This document shows positions 8,335 to 16,723 of a stretch of 49,869 nt of DNA, piece after piece (the stretch's first letter is position 1; every line of letters begins with the position of its first letter). Source of the stretch: Chloroflexota bacterium (GTDB lineage Bacteria > Chloroflexota > Limnocylindria > Limnocylindrales > CSP1-4). Made by a program: the position numbers and the translations under genes. The DNA is taken from the NCBI GenBank assembly GCA_012026785.1, contig VEOW01000047.1:1-49869 (forward strand), written 5' to 3'. The notes below the pieces were generated by a model. That model ran no database searches and was not told where the DNA came from. It saw only the letters and a program-made list of their open reading frames with translations.

Positions 8335-8976
8335 ATGGAGCCACACCGCCTCGCCGATCTCTCGCGCCTCTGGGCGGTCGTGCCGATTCGCGGCCTCCAC
8401 ACGTCCAAGACGCGGCTGGGCGAGGGCCTGGACGCCGAGGAGCGCGTCGAGCTGGTGACGGCGATGCTGCGTCGAACCCTGCGAGCGACCCGTGACGCGG
8501 CCGCCATCGAAGGGACCGTGGTCGTGACGATGGATCCGGCCGCTGCCGGCCTGGCCAAGGAATACGGCGCGATCGGGCTCGTGGAACGGGCGCCGGGGCT
8601 GAACCCGGCGATCGAGGCCGGTCGGTCGCTGGCCGTGGCCCGCGGCGCCACCGCGATCCTGGTCCTGCCGGCCGACATCCCGGGGGTGACCGCCGCGGCG
8701 CGCGACGACCTGGCCGATCTGGCCGGCGAACCCGCCGCCGGGGGAGTCGTTGTCATCGTCCCGGATCAGCATGGCGCCGGCACGAATGCCCTCCTCGTCA
8801 GCCCCCCGAACCTCATCGCGCCACGGTTCGGCGAGGGCAGCCGGGCCGCCCACGTCGCGGCGGCGCAAGCCGGCGGAGCCCGCCTCATCGAGGCCGACGG
8901 CCCGCTCTCGCTCGACATCGACACCCCCGCCGACCTGCTCGCGGCCGAGACCGCGATCGGAGCCCTCGATGGCTGA
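8335..8976 (+). CDS. cofC: 2-phospho-L-lactate / PEP guanylyltransferase
   Basis: The 213-residue protein is a CofC/FbiD-type nucleotidyltransferase of the MobA-like fold: WAVVPIRGLHTSKTRL at the N-terminus (GTP loop), LVLPADIPGVTA (metal-binding Asp) and SLDIDTPADLLAAE at the end. It activates phospholactate or phosphoenolpyruvate with GTP to supply CofD. The stop overlaps the cofE start by 8 bp. Whether the substrate is phospholactate or PEP cannot be told by eye. Confidence 0.9.
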   Translation: MEPHRLADLSRLWAVVPIRGLHTSKTRLGEGLDAEERVELVTAMLRRTLRATRDAAAIEGTVVVTMDPAAAGLAKEYGAIGLVERAPGLNPAIEAGRSLAVARGATAILVLPADIPGVTAAARDDLADLAGEPAAGGVVVIVPDQHGAGTNALLVSPPNLIAPRFGEGSRAAHVAAAQAGGARLIEADGPLSLDIDTPADLLAAETAIGALDG

Positions 8977-9769
8977 CGTGCCGAATCTCACGCCGCTGCC
9001 GGAGCCCGGCCGGATCGAGGTCGTGGCCCTCGAGGGCATCCCCGAGATCCGCCCGGGCGACGACCTGCCGCAGATCATCGTGTCCGCCCTGCGGGCGACG
9101 CCCGACGCGTTCCCGCCACGCGACGACGACGTCCTCGTCGTGACCCAGAAGATCGTCTCGAAGGCGGAGGGCGCGAGCGTCGAGCTGGACACCGTCGAGC
9201 CGCGGCCGGAGGCCATCGAGTTCGCGGAGCGCTGGGACCGCGACGCCCGCCAGGTCGAGGTGGTTCTCCGGGAGGCCCGGCGGGTCGTTCGAATGGCCAA
9301 CGGTGTCCTGATCACCGAGACGGCCCACGGCTTCGTCTGCGCCAACGGCGGCGTCGACGCCTCGAACGTTGGGCCCGATAGCGGCTCGATCGTGACCCTG
9401 CTGCCCGAGGACCCAGATGCGTCCGCGGGGCGTGTGCGCGCGGCGGTGGCCGAGGCAAGCGGCATCGATGTCCCGGTCATCGTCTCCGACTCGTTCGGCC
9501 GCCCGTGGCGCTGCGGGATCGTCGACGTCGCGATCGGCGTATCCGGCCTCGAGCCGCTCCAGGACCTGCGCGGCGAGCCCGATCACGACGGCCGGGTCAT
9601 GCGCTCCACGGTTCGAGCGATCGCCGACGAGCTCGCGTCGGCGGCGGAGCTCACGTTCGGCAAGCGCGCCGGCCGACCCGTGGCGCTCGTCCGCGGCGCT
9701 GCCTTCCGCCGTGGCGAGGGCTCGATCCGCGACGTCCTGATGCCAGCCGAGTTCGACCTCTTCCGTTAA
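8969..9769 (+). CDS. cofE: F420-0:L-glutamate ligase
   Basis: The 266-residue protein matches CofE: DVLVVTQKIVSKAEG near residue 52, NGVLITETAHGFVCANGGVDASN with the conserved GVDASN, SDSFGRPWRCGIVDVAIGV, and a C-terminal GEGSIRDVLM. It adds gamma-linked glutamates to F420-0. It ends after the ligase domain and lacks the nitroreductase-like C-terminal domain of actinobacterial FbiB (about 450 residues), so reduction of dehydro-F420, if needed, must be done elsewhere. The ATG lies within the end of cofC. Confidence 0.92.
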   Translation: MADVPNLTPLPEPGRIEVVALEGIPEIRPGDDLPQIIVSALRATPDAFPPRDDDVLVVTQKIVSKAEGASVELDTVEPRPEAIEFAERWDRDARQVEVVLREARRVVRMANGVLITETAHGFVCANGGVDASNVGPDSGSIVTLLPEDPDASAGRVRAAVAEASGIDVPVIVSDSFGRPWRCGIVDVAIGVSGLEPLQDLRGEPDHDGRVMRSTVRAIADELASAAELTFGKRAGRPVALVRGAAFRRGEGSIRDVLMPAEFDLFR

Positions 9770-9801
9770 CGGCAAAGCACCTCCGAGGTGACGTCGGCGG
9801 C

Positions 9802-9965
9802 GCGCCTCCCAGGAGCACCGACAGGCCGCATGCTGTTCGCGCGCGCTCCTGGGGGGGAGCGCCATCGGCCTTCCGGGCTCCTCGGAGAAGCACGAACCCG
9901 CGTGAACGCTCCTGTGAGGAGCAGCCGCGGGCCACCGAGCCTGGTAGCAGGCTCCTGTCAGGATC
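9802..9965. repeat. Phased palindrome array A (5 elements)
   Basis: Five short palindromes lie between cofE and the next LLM gene: 9802-9816 GCGCCT-CCC-AGGAGC; 9845-9860 GCTCCT-GGGG-GGGAGC; 9877-9891 GCTCCT-CGG-AGAAGC; 9908-9922 GCTCCT-GTG-AGGAGC; 9951-9965 GCTCCT-GTC-AGGATC. Left-arm starts are 43, 32, 31 and 43 bp apart, about 4, 3, 3 and 4 helical turns, 149 bp in total. Sequence between elements shows no repeat. The array ends 75 bp before the -10 box of the LLM gene. The geometry matches arrays B and C. Confidence 0.8.
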
Positions 9966-10039
9966 GTGCGCCGGCCCAGGATTGCGCCGTCCCGCCGGAG
10001 ACCGAGCCAGGCACAACGGCGATCCCAACTCGGAACGGT

Positions 10040-10045
10040 TACGCT
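10040..10045 (+). promoter_or_regulatory. -10 element of LLM gene (10053)
   Basis: TACGCT ends 7 nt before the GTG at 10053, giving a leaderless start 75 bp downstream of palindrome array A. Confidence 0.5.
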
Positions 10046-10052
10046 CGCGAAC

Positions 10053-10952
10053 GTGAAATTCGGGCTGCAGGTCAACTCGTTCACCTGGCCCGGCGGGACG
10101 CCGGCCATGGCGGAGACGCTCGCGCGGGTGGTTCGAACGGCCGACGACGTCGGGTTCGACTCTATCTGGGTCATGGACCACTTCTTCCAGATCCGGAGCG
10201 TCGGCTCGACCGAGGAGCCGATGCTGGAGGGCAGTACGGCCCTGGGATTCATCGCCGCCCACACGCAACGCGCTCGAATCGGGCTCATGGTCGGCGGCGT
10301 CCACTACCGGCATCCGGGACTGTGGGTCAAGGCCGCGACGACGCTCGACGTGCTGTCCGGCGGGCGGGCCTGGCTCGGCATTGGGGCGGCCTGGAACCAG
10401 GAGGAGTCCGAGGGCCTCGGCTTCCCGTTCCCGCCGCTCGGCGAACGCTTCGAGCTGCTCGAGGACACGCTCCGGATGGCTCACGAGATGTTCCGTGAGC
10501 CGCTCGGCAGCGAGGCGGCGTTCAACGGCACGCACTACCGGGCGTCGCGACTGCTCAACTCGCCGCAGTCGATCTCGCGGCCTCGGGTCCCGATCATGAT
10601 CGGCGGTGGCGGGGAGCGGAAGACGCTCCGGCTCGTCGCCCGGTACGGCGACGCGACGAACGTCTTCGGCGGGCCGGAGAAGATCCACCACAAGTGGGAG
10701 GTCCTGCGGCGGCACTGCGAGGACGTCGGCCGCCCATTCGAGGAGATCGAGCGCTCGACGCTCCAGGGCCGCCTCGACGTCTCGGAGGATGGCCGCGGCG
10801 GAGCCGCCAGCCCGGCCGAGCTCGTCGACCGGTTCGCGGAGCTCGGTGACGCGGGGGCGCAGCACATCCTGTTCAGCGTCCGCGACGTCTGGCAGACCGA
10901 GAAGCTGGAGCTTCTGGGGCGAACGGTGCTGCCGCAGCTGCGCGACGCCTGA
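10053..10952 (+). CDS. LLM-class F420-dependent oxidoreductase
   Basis: The 299-residue protein is a luciferase-like F420 oxidoreductase: FDSIWVMDHFFQI, RARIGLMVGGVHYRHPGLW, RAWLGIGAAWNQEESEGLG, and VPIMIGGGGERKTLRLVARY. The GTG at 10053 is chosen because the protein then begins VKFGLQVNSF, the usual first strand; upstream in-frame codons run through the palindrome region. It follows the cofD-cofC-cofE genes but is separated from cofE by 283 bases holding array A, so it is probably an independent, specifically regulated unit. Substrate unknown. Confidence 0.87.
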   Translation: MKFGLQVNSFTWPGGTPAMAETLARVVRTADDVGFDSIWVMDHFFQIRSVGSTEEPMLEGSTALGFIAAHTQRARIGLMVGGVHYRHPGLWVKAATTLDVLSGGRAWLGIGAAWNQEESEGLGFPFPPLGERFELLEDTLRMAHEMFREPLGSEAAFNGTHYRASRLLNSPQSISRPRVPIMIGGGGERKTLRLVARYGDATNVFGGPEKIHHKWEVLRRHCEDVGRPFEEIERSTLQGRLDVSEDGRGGAASPAELVDRFAELGDAGAQHILFSVRDVWQTEKLELLGRTVLPQLRDA

Positions 10953-11007
10953 GCGCCCGACCGTGATCGTGAGCCAACGATACTCCCCCCGGGTATACGA
11001 CCCGTGC

Positions 11008-11013
11008 TAGACT
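11008..11013 (+). promoter_or_regulatory. -10 element of trxB
   Basis: TAGACT ends 7 nt before the ATG at 11021; no Shine-Dalgarno site is present in the gap, so a leaderless transcript is likely. Confidence 0.6.
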
Positions 11014-11020
11014 TGCGTCA

Positions 11021-12220
11021 ATGAGCAAACAGGACGCCGGCAACGCCAACGGGACGGGCGCCGGCGCGACGAGCGGCGCCCGGAAGGGCGCGGCGAGCAA
11101 GCCCAAGACGGATTCGCCATTCGGCGGCCTGACGATCGACTTCGGTCGAGGTGGTGGTGCGGGTGGCGGCGGCGTCGCGCCGGCACTGCCGACCATCCAG
11201 ATTGCCGAGGCACCGCCCTCCGCCGTGCCGGCGACGGGTGGCCCCGCGACACAGCCTGCTGAGCAGGGCCGGACCGAGAGCAAGCTGATCATCGTCGGCT
11301 CCGGGCCGGCCGGCCTCACGGCCGCGATCTACGCTGCCCGCGCCAACCTCGAGCCGATCGTCCTCGGCGGCACCACCCCCGGCGGCCAGCTGATGCTGAC
11401 CAGCGACGTCGAGAACTACCCGGGCTTCCCCGAGGGCATCCAGGGCCCCGAGCTGCTGGCCCTGTTCCGGGCCCAGGCCGAGCGCTTCGGCACCCTCGTG
11501 CTCGACGTGGACGTCGACGCGGTGGACCTGTCGGGCCGGCCGTTCCGGCTGTGGGCCCGGGGCGTGGAGTACAAGGCCGAGAGCGTCATCGTCGCCACCG
11601 GCGCCTCGGCGATGTGGCTCGGGCTGGAGAGCGAGACCCGCCTCCGGGGCCGCGGCGTGTCCGCCTGTGCGACGTGCGACGGGTTCTTCTTCCGCGATCG
11701 CGAGATCGGCGTCGTGGGTGGCGGCGACACCGCCTTCGAGGAGGCGACCTACCTGACTCGTTTTGCCTCGAAGATCCACTTGCTGCACCGGCGGGACACC
11801 TTCCGGGCCAGCAAGATCATGGTCGACCGGGCGAAGGACCACCCCAAGATCGATATCCACACCAACGTCGTCATCGACAAGGTGCTGGGGGACGAGAAGG
11901 TTTCGGGTGTCCGCCTCCGCGATACCGAGACCGGCGAGCAGTCCGAGATGCCGCTCGATGGGCTGTTCATCGCCATCGGCCACCGGCCCAATACCGACGC
12001 CTTCCGCGACTGGCTGGACGTCGACGAGAAGGGCTATCTGATCGTTCGCGACAAGACGAACACCAAGATCGAGGGCGTGTTCGTGGCCGGCGACGTCCAC
12101 GACCACCGATACCGGCAGGCCGTCACCGCCGCAGGCGACGGCTGCATGGCCGCCATCGATGCCGAGCGCTGGCTCGAATCCCAGGGGATCACCGAAGCCA
12201 CCACGCTGACGGCCTGGTAG
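11021..12220 (+). CDS. trxB: Thioredoxin reductase with long N-terminal extension
   Basis: From about residue 85 the 399-residue protein is a standard low-Mr thioredoxin reductase: GSGPAGLTAAIYAARA (FAD), the redox pair in CATCDG near residue 214, GGGDTAFEEATYLTRF (NADPH), and GVFVAGDVHDHRYRQAVTAAGDG (second FAD site). It would reduce thioredoxin with NADPH. Unusually, it carries an extra ~80 residues first, rich in Gly, Ala, Pro and Thr, with one patterned patch PFGGLTIDFGRGGG. The leaderless -10 box directly before the ATG at 11021 supports that this extension is translated. Role of the extension unknown. Confidence 0.9.
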   Translation: MSKQDAGNANGTGAGATSGARKGAASKPKTDSPFGGLTIDFGRGGGAGGGGVAPALPTIQIAEAPPSAVPATGGPATQPAEQGRTESKLIIVGSGPAGLTAAIYAARANLEPIVLGGTTPGGQLMLTSDVENYPGFPEGIQGPELLALFRAQAERFGTLVLDVDVDAVDLSGRPFRLWARGVEYKAESVIVATGASAMWLGLESETRLRGRGVSACATCDGFFFRDREIGVVGGGDTAFEEATYLTRFASKIHLLHRRDTFRASKIMVDRAKDHPKIDIHTNVVIDKVLGDEKVSGVRLRDTETGEQSEMPLDGLFIAIGHRPNTDAFRDWLDVDEKGYLIVRDKTNTKIEGVFVAGDVHDHRYRQAVTAAGDGCMAAIDAERWLESQGITEATTLTAW

Positions 12221-12230
12221 TCCGCGCCAC

Positions 12231-14222
12231 ATGATGGGCCGCGGCTCGGGCATGGGCTTCCAGCGGCGCGTCTCCGCCGCGGGCGGACCAGCCGGCCGGT
12301 TCTTCCCGCGCGGCGCGGCGCCGCCCCCGGTTCCGCCCGAGCGCCGCGGCCGGACAACCCGCCGGATCCTGGCGTTCTTCCGGCCGTACCGGTGGCGCGT
12401 CGCCGCGGTGATCGTGGCGATTCTCGCGACGAGCCTCCTCGGGTTGATCAACCCGATCCTGCTGAAGCTCCTGATCGACGACGCGATCCCGAACCTCGAC
12501 TTCAGCCGCCTCAACCTGTACGTCGGGCTGATGATCGCGGTGCCGATCGTGTCGGGCCTGATCGGGATCGGCCAGAGCTACCTCAACAACGTCATCGGCC
12601 AGCACGTCATGCAGGACCTGCGGGCCGCGCTCTACGCCCACCTCCAGCGGATGCCGCTGCGGTTCTTCACCGAGACGAAGACCGGCGAGATCCAGAGCCG
12701 CCTCGCCAACGACGTCGGCGGGGTCCAGGGGGTCGTGACCGACACCGCGTCGTCGGTCGCCTCGAACCTGGCCGTCGCGATCGGGACGATCATCGCGATG
12801 GTCATCATCGACTGGCGCCTGACACTCCTCTCGCTCGGCCTGCTGCCGTTCTTCATGTACCTGACCTACCGGGTCGGCAAGGTCCGGCGGATCGTCAGCA
12901 CCGAGACCCAGGAAGCCCTGGCCGACATGTCGGCCACGACCCAGGAAACCCTGTCGGTCTCGGGGATGCTGCTGACCAAGACGTTCGGCCAGCAGGACGC
13001 GGCGGTCGAGCGCTTCGGCGGGCTCAATCGTCGACTCGCGGCGCTCCAGATCCGGCAGGCGATGGTCGGCCGGTGGTTCTTCATGATCGTCGGCACGATC
13101 TTCTCGATCACCCCGGCGTTCGTGTACTGGCTGGCCGGCTGGCTGGCCATTGAGGGCGACCCGACCGCCCCGACGATCGGCGACATCGTGGCCTTCACGA
13201 CCCTCCAGTCGCGGCTCTTCTTCCCCCTCGGCCAGCTGCTCAACGTCCAGGTCGAGATCCAGGGCGCGCTGGCCCTGTTCGACCGGATCTTCGAATACCT
13301 CGAGATGGAGCCCTCCATCGTCGATGCCCCCGACGCGATCGACCTCACCGAGCGCCAGGTCCAGGGCCGGATCCGGTTCCGCGACGTGTCGTTCACCTAT
13401 CCCACTCCCCCACCCCGGCCGGAGGCCGAACCGGCCGGGGTCGCGCCGGACCCGCAGCCGAACGAGCTGCTGCCACCGGCGCCGACGGCGCCAACACCCG
13501 AACCGCTGCCGTTCGGGCTGCGCGACGTCGACTTCGAGGCCCAGCCGGGCCAGCTCGTCGCGCTTGTCGGACCGTCGGGTGCGGGCAAGACCACGACGAC
13601 GTATCTCGTGCCGCGGCGCTACGACGTCGACGCCGGCGCGGTCGAGATCGACGGGCTCGACGTCCGCCACGTCAGCCTGATCTCGCTCGGGCGGGTCATC
13701 GGGTTCGTCACCCAGGAGACGTACCTCTTCCACGCCTCCGTGCGCGAGAACCTCCTGTATGCCAAGCCGGACGCGAGCCAGGAAGAGCTCGAGGCCGCCG
13801 CGCGTGCGGCCGCGATCCACGATCGCATCCTGGAGCTGCCGCGGGGCTACGACACGGTCGTCGGCGAGCGCGGCTACAAGCTCTCGGGCGGCGAGAAGCA
13901 GCGGGTCGCCATCGCCCGCGTGCTCCTCAAGGACCCCCGGATCCTCATCCTGGACGAGGCGACGTCGGCCCTCGATACCGTCAGCGAGCGACTGATCCAG
14001 CGGGCCCTCGAGCGCCTCGAACGGGGGCGGACCACGATCGCCATTGCCCATCGACTGTCGACGATCCTGCGGGCCGATCTGATCCTCGTGTTCGAGGGGG
14101 GACGGATCGTCGAACGCGGCACGCACGCCGAGCTGCTGGCCCGAGGCGGCCTCTACGCCCGCCTCTACCGCGAACAGTTCGAGTCGGGGACCGGCGAGAC
14201 GAGCATGCCGGCCACCGCATGA
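12231..14222 (+). CDS. ABC exporter, fused TMD-NBD, with Pro-rich insert
   Basis: The 663-residue half-transporter has an N-terminal six-helix membrane domain (about residues 50-340) and an ABC ATPase domain: Walker A GPSGAGKT near 447, Q-loop FVTQETYLFHASVRENLLY, signature LSGGEKQRVAIARVL, Walker B ILILDEATSALD, and H-loop AHRLSTI. It should work as a dimer exporting lipid, peptide or drug. Oddly, between the A-loop (FTYP near 387) and Walker A there is a ~35-residue Pro/Glu/Ala-rich insertion where the fold normally has a short turn. It starts 10 bases after trxB and overlaps the OsmC gene (ATGA). Substrate unknown. Confidence 0.92.
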   Translation: MMGRGSGMGFQRRVSAAGGPAGRFFPRGAAPPPVPPERRGRTTRRILAFFRPYRWRVAAVIVAILATSLLGLINPILLKLLIDDAIPNLDFSRLNLYVGLMIAVPIVSGLIGIGQSYLNNVIGQHVMQDLRAALYAHLQRMPLRFFTETKTGEIQSRLANDVGGVQGVVTDTASSVASNLAVAIGTIIAMVIIDWRLTLLSLGLLPFFMYLTYRVGKVRRIVSTETQEALADMSATTQETLSVSGMLLTKTFGQQDAAVERFGGLNRRLAALQIRQAMVGRWFFMIVGTIFSITPAFVYWLAGWLAIEGDPTAPTIGDIVAFTTLQSRLFFPLGQLLNVQVEIQGALALFDRIFEYLEMEPSIVDAPDAIDLTERQVQGRIRFRDVSFTYPTPPPRPEAEPAGVAPDPQPNELLPPAPTAPTPEPLPFGLRDVDFEAQPGQLVALVGPSGAGKTTTTYLVPRRYDVDAGAVEIDGLDVRHVSLISLGRVIGFVTQETYLFHASVRENLLYAKPDASQEELEAAARAAAIHDRILELPRGYDTVVGERGYKLSGGEKQRVAIARVLLKDPRILILDEATSALDTVSERLIQRALERLERGRTTIAIAHRLSTILRADLILVFEGGRIVERGTHAELLARGGLYARLYREQFESGTGETSMPATA

Positions 14223-14710
14223 GCCGCATTCGAACGGCGACGCTCGTTCACGAGGGCGGTCAGCGCTTCGTCGCCACGACCGGCTCGAAGCGGACGATCG
14301 TCTATGGGGACGACGCCGGCACCAACGAGCTCAGCCCGGTCGAGACGGTCCTGGCCAGCCTCGCTGCCTGCAGCGCCATGGACGTCGCCTCGATCGCCGC
14401 CAAGAAGCGCCAGGTCATCACCGCCTACCGGATCCACGTCGAGGGCGAGCAGCGCGACGAGTATCCGCAGGTCTACACCTCGGTGACGGTCACCCACGAG
14501 GTCGAGGGGCCGGACGTCGAGCTCGCGGCGATCCGGCGGGCGATCGAGCTGTCGGCGACGAAGTACTGCCCGGTCAGCGCGATGCTCTCGGCCGGCGCGA
14601 CCGAGGTCCACCACCGGTACCGCGTTCGAACGACCGGCGACCGCCCGTTCGAAACCGAGGGTGAGGTGCTGGTGACCGGTCCGTATCGGCGACCTTTGCC
14701 GAATCCATAG
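14219..14710 (+). CDS. OsmC/Ohr family protein (copy 2)
   Basis: The 163-residue protein carries both OsmC cysteines (LASLAACSAMD and SATKYCPVSAML) and is clearly paralogous to the 5392-5898 protein. It should reduce organic peroxides via a Cys pair. The start overlaps the ABC exporter stop as ATGA, so it is translationally coupled. Order trxB, ABC exporter, osmC suggests a redox or oxidative-stress operon driven from the trxB promoter. A TTCGAA hexamer occurs three times in this gene. Confidence 0.86.
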   Translation: MSRIRTATLVHEGGQRFVATTGSKRTIVYGDDAGTNELSPVETVLASLAACSAMDVASIAAKKRQVITAYRIHVEGEQRDEYPQVYTSVTVTHEVEGPDVELAAIRRAIELSATKYCPVSAMLSAGATEVHHRYRVRTTGDRPFETEGEVLVTGPYRRPLPNP

Positions 14711-14793
14711 TGCGCGTCTGGGGATTGCGTGCTAGAGTCTCGGCTCAAGGCGGTTTGATCCCGTTCGACAAGGCGACTTGAGTGGAGGGCGCA

Positions 14794-15621
14794 GTGCTCG
14801 CGACGTACTTCCTGATGCTGCGGGAGGGCCTCGAAGCCGCACTGATCATCGGCATCGTCGGCGCCTACCTCGTGAAGATCAACCGGCGCGATGCGCTACC
14901 GAAGGTCGCGCTGGGCGTCGCGACGGCGGTGGGCCTGTCGATTGCCGTCGGCCTCGGCGTGGCGCTCACGATCCAGGAGCTGCCGCCCGTGCTCCAGGAG
15001 ACGCTCGAAGGACTCGCCGCCGTGCTGGCCGTGGCGATCCTGACGTGGATGCTGTTCTGGATGCGCCGGCAGGGCCGGGCGCTGAAGGGTGAGCTCGAGC
15101 ACGGCGTCGACCGCGCCCTGACCGCGAACAGCACCCGGGCGCTGGTCGGCCTGGCGTTCATCGCCGTCATCCGCGAGGGCGTCGAGACGGTTCTGTTCCT
15201 CATCCCGATCCTGTCGTTCCACGGCACCGGCCTCGACACCGTCGCCGGGGGGATCCTCGGTCTGGCATCGGCGGTCGTCTTCGGCTGGGCGATCTTCATC
15301 GCCGGCGTGCGGATCAACCTCCGCCGCTTCTTCACGATCACCGGCACGGTCCTGATCTTCGTCTCGGCGGGCCTCGTCGGCTTCGCGATCCACGAGTTCG
15401 GCGAGGCCGGGCTGATCGCCAACACCGGCACGGCCTTCAACCTGCAACCGATCCTGCCCGACAACGGACCGCTCGGCAGCATCCTCCGGGGCCTGTTCGG
15501 CTACCGGACGGCGCCCACCCCCCTCGAGGTCCTCGGCTACCTCGCCTACCTGGTCCCGGTCCTGATCCTGTTCATCGTGGATCGACCCCTGATCCGGCGG
15601 CAGCCGGCCGTCGCGGGCTGA
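14794..15621 (+). CDS. FTR1 family iron permease
   Basis: The 275-residue membrane protein has the two FTR1 signatures, LREGLEAALIIGI in the first helix and VIREGVETVLFLIPIL in the fourth, with seven predicted hydrophobic segments. FTR1/EfeU moves Fe3+ released by a ferroxidase. No EfeO/EfeB partner is adjacent. I chose the GTG at 14794 because GGAGGG lies just upstream (14784-14789); an in-frame GTG at 14782 would add four residues. A TAGAGT -10-like box at 14733-14738 gives a leader of about 50 nt. Confidence 0.9.
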   Translation: MLATYFLMLREGLEAALIIGIVGAYLVKINRRDALPKVALGVATAVGLSIAVGLGVALTIQELPPVLQETLEGLAAVLAVAILTWMLFWMRRQGRALKGELEHGVDRALTANSTRALVGLAFIAVIREGVETVLFLIPILSFHGTGLDTVAGGILGLASAVVFGWAIFIAGVRINLRRFFTITGTVLIFVSAGLVGFAIHEFGEAGLIANTGTAFNLQPILPDNGPLGSILRGLFGYRTAPTPLEVLGYLAYLVPVLILFIVDRPLIRRQPAVAG

Positions 15622-15659
15622 CCCCCGAGCCGGCGCTCACCGGCGTCCCGGTCTGAGCG

Positions 15660-16670
15660 TCATCGGCCGCTGATCTCGAGAACCGCGGCGCCGGCGATCT
15701 CACCCCGTTCGAGGCGCGCCAGCGCCTCGTTGCCCTCGGCCAGCGGATGGACCTCGACCTCGGTCCGGATCGGGATCTCCGCGGCCAGCGCAAGATAGTC
15801 GCGGGCGTCCCGCGGCGTGACGTTGGCGACGCTCCGGATCGAGCGCTCCCACCACAGATCCTCGTACGGGAAGGCCGGGATGCCATCGAGGTGGATGGCG
15901 TTCACCGCGACGATCCCGCCCCGGTCGATCGCCCGCAGCGCGGCGACGACGACCGATCCGACGGGTGCGAACGTGATCGCGGCATCGAGCGGTCGCGGTG
16001 GTGGGTCGTCATAGCCGCCGACCGAGGCCGCCCCGAAGGCCTCGGCCCGCTCCAGGTCGTCCCTCGAGCGGGAGGCAACGTGGACCTCGCAGCCCCAATG
16101 CCGCGCGACCTGGATGGCCTGCAGCGCCGAGGCACCGAAGCCGTACAGCCCGAGCCGCCCGCCGGGCTCGATGCCGCTCAGCCGGAGCGCCCGGAAGCCG
16201 ATGACCCCGCCGCACAGCAGCGGCGCCGCGGCCAGGTCGGTCATCGCGTCGGGTAGCCTGGCGGCCACGTCGGCTCGAACCGTCATCCGTTCTGCGAAGC
16301 CGCCATCGCGATCCCAGCCGGTGAACGTGGCGTTCGGGCACAGGTTCTCGCGTTCGGAGCGGCAGAACCGGCAGGTCCCGTCGAACCCCGCGAGCCACGT
16401 CACGCCCGCGCGGTCGCCGATGCGCCAGGCATTGCCGTCCACGTCGGCGCCGACCGCCTCGACGACCCCGACGGCCTGGTGCCCCGGCACGATCGGCAGC
16501 CGTCTGGGTTCAATGTCGCCGGTCACGATCTGTAGGTCGGTCCGACAGACGGCACACGCGGTCAAGCGAATCAGGAGCTCGCCGGGGGCGGGCTCCGGGT
16601 CCGGGACCTCGGCCAGGGTGAGCGGGCGGTCCGTCGTGGGCGCCTGGCGCTCGAGGACAAGGGCTCGCAC
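15660..16670 (-). CDS. Zinc-dependent alcohol dehydrogenase family protein
   Basis: The 336-residue protein is a medium-chain dehydrogenase: ACAVCRTDLQ (catalytic zinc Cys), VPGHQAVGVVEAVG (His-Glu pair varied to HQ), CRFCRSERENLC for the structural zinc, and a Rossmann stretch LGLYGFGASALQAIQVAR. Overall it follows the adh_fam_2 type (TIGR02822-like). It oxidises an alcohol or reduces an aldehyde with NAD(P). The GTG start at 16670 is preceded after 6 nt by a TAGGAT -10 box. It converges with FTR1 and diverges from the XRE-type gene. Confidence 0.87.
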   Translation of the reverse strand: MRALVLERQAPTTDRPLTLAEVPDPEPAPGELLIRLTACAVCRTDLQIVTGDIEPRRLPIVPGHQAVGVVEAVGADVDGNAWRIGDRAGVTWLAGFDGTCRFCRSERENLCPNATFTGWDRDGGFAERMTVRADVAARLPDAMTDLAAAPLLCGGVIGFRALRLSGIEPGGRLGLYGFGASALQAIQVARHWGCEVHVASRSRDDLERAEAFGAASVGGYDDPPPRPLDAAITFAPVGSVVVAALRAIDRGGIVAVNAIHLDGIPAFPYEDLWWERSIRSVANVTPRDARDYLALAAEIPIRTEVEVHPLAEGNEALARLERGEIAGAAVLEISGR

Positions 16671-16676
16671 GAGCGC

Positions 16677-16682
16677 ATCCTA
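16677..16682 (-). promoter_or_regulatory. -10 element of zinc alcohol dehydrogenase
   Basis: On the minus strand TAGGAT ends 6 nt before the GTG at 16670, indicating a leaderless mRNA. Confidence 0.55.
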
Positions 16683-16723
16683 GCCCCACGACCTCCGCCA
16701 CTCTCGTCCTGGAGGCCACTCGC

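Noticed and set aside
9777-9791. Palindrome CACCT-CCG-AGGTG just after cofE
   Set aside because: It shares the CCT-N3-AGG core but lies 25 bp before array A, off the helical rhythm, and has different arms. Not counted as a member.
9802-9965. Arrays A-C as CRISPR or CsrA-type RNA hairpins
   Set aside because: Repeat units are 15-17 bp, not CRISPR-like, with no cas genes. They lie upstream of the promoters and so would not be in the mRNA leaders, and GGA is in stems and not in loops.
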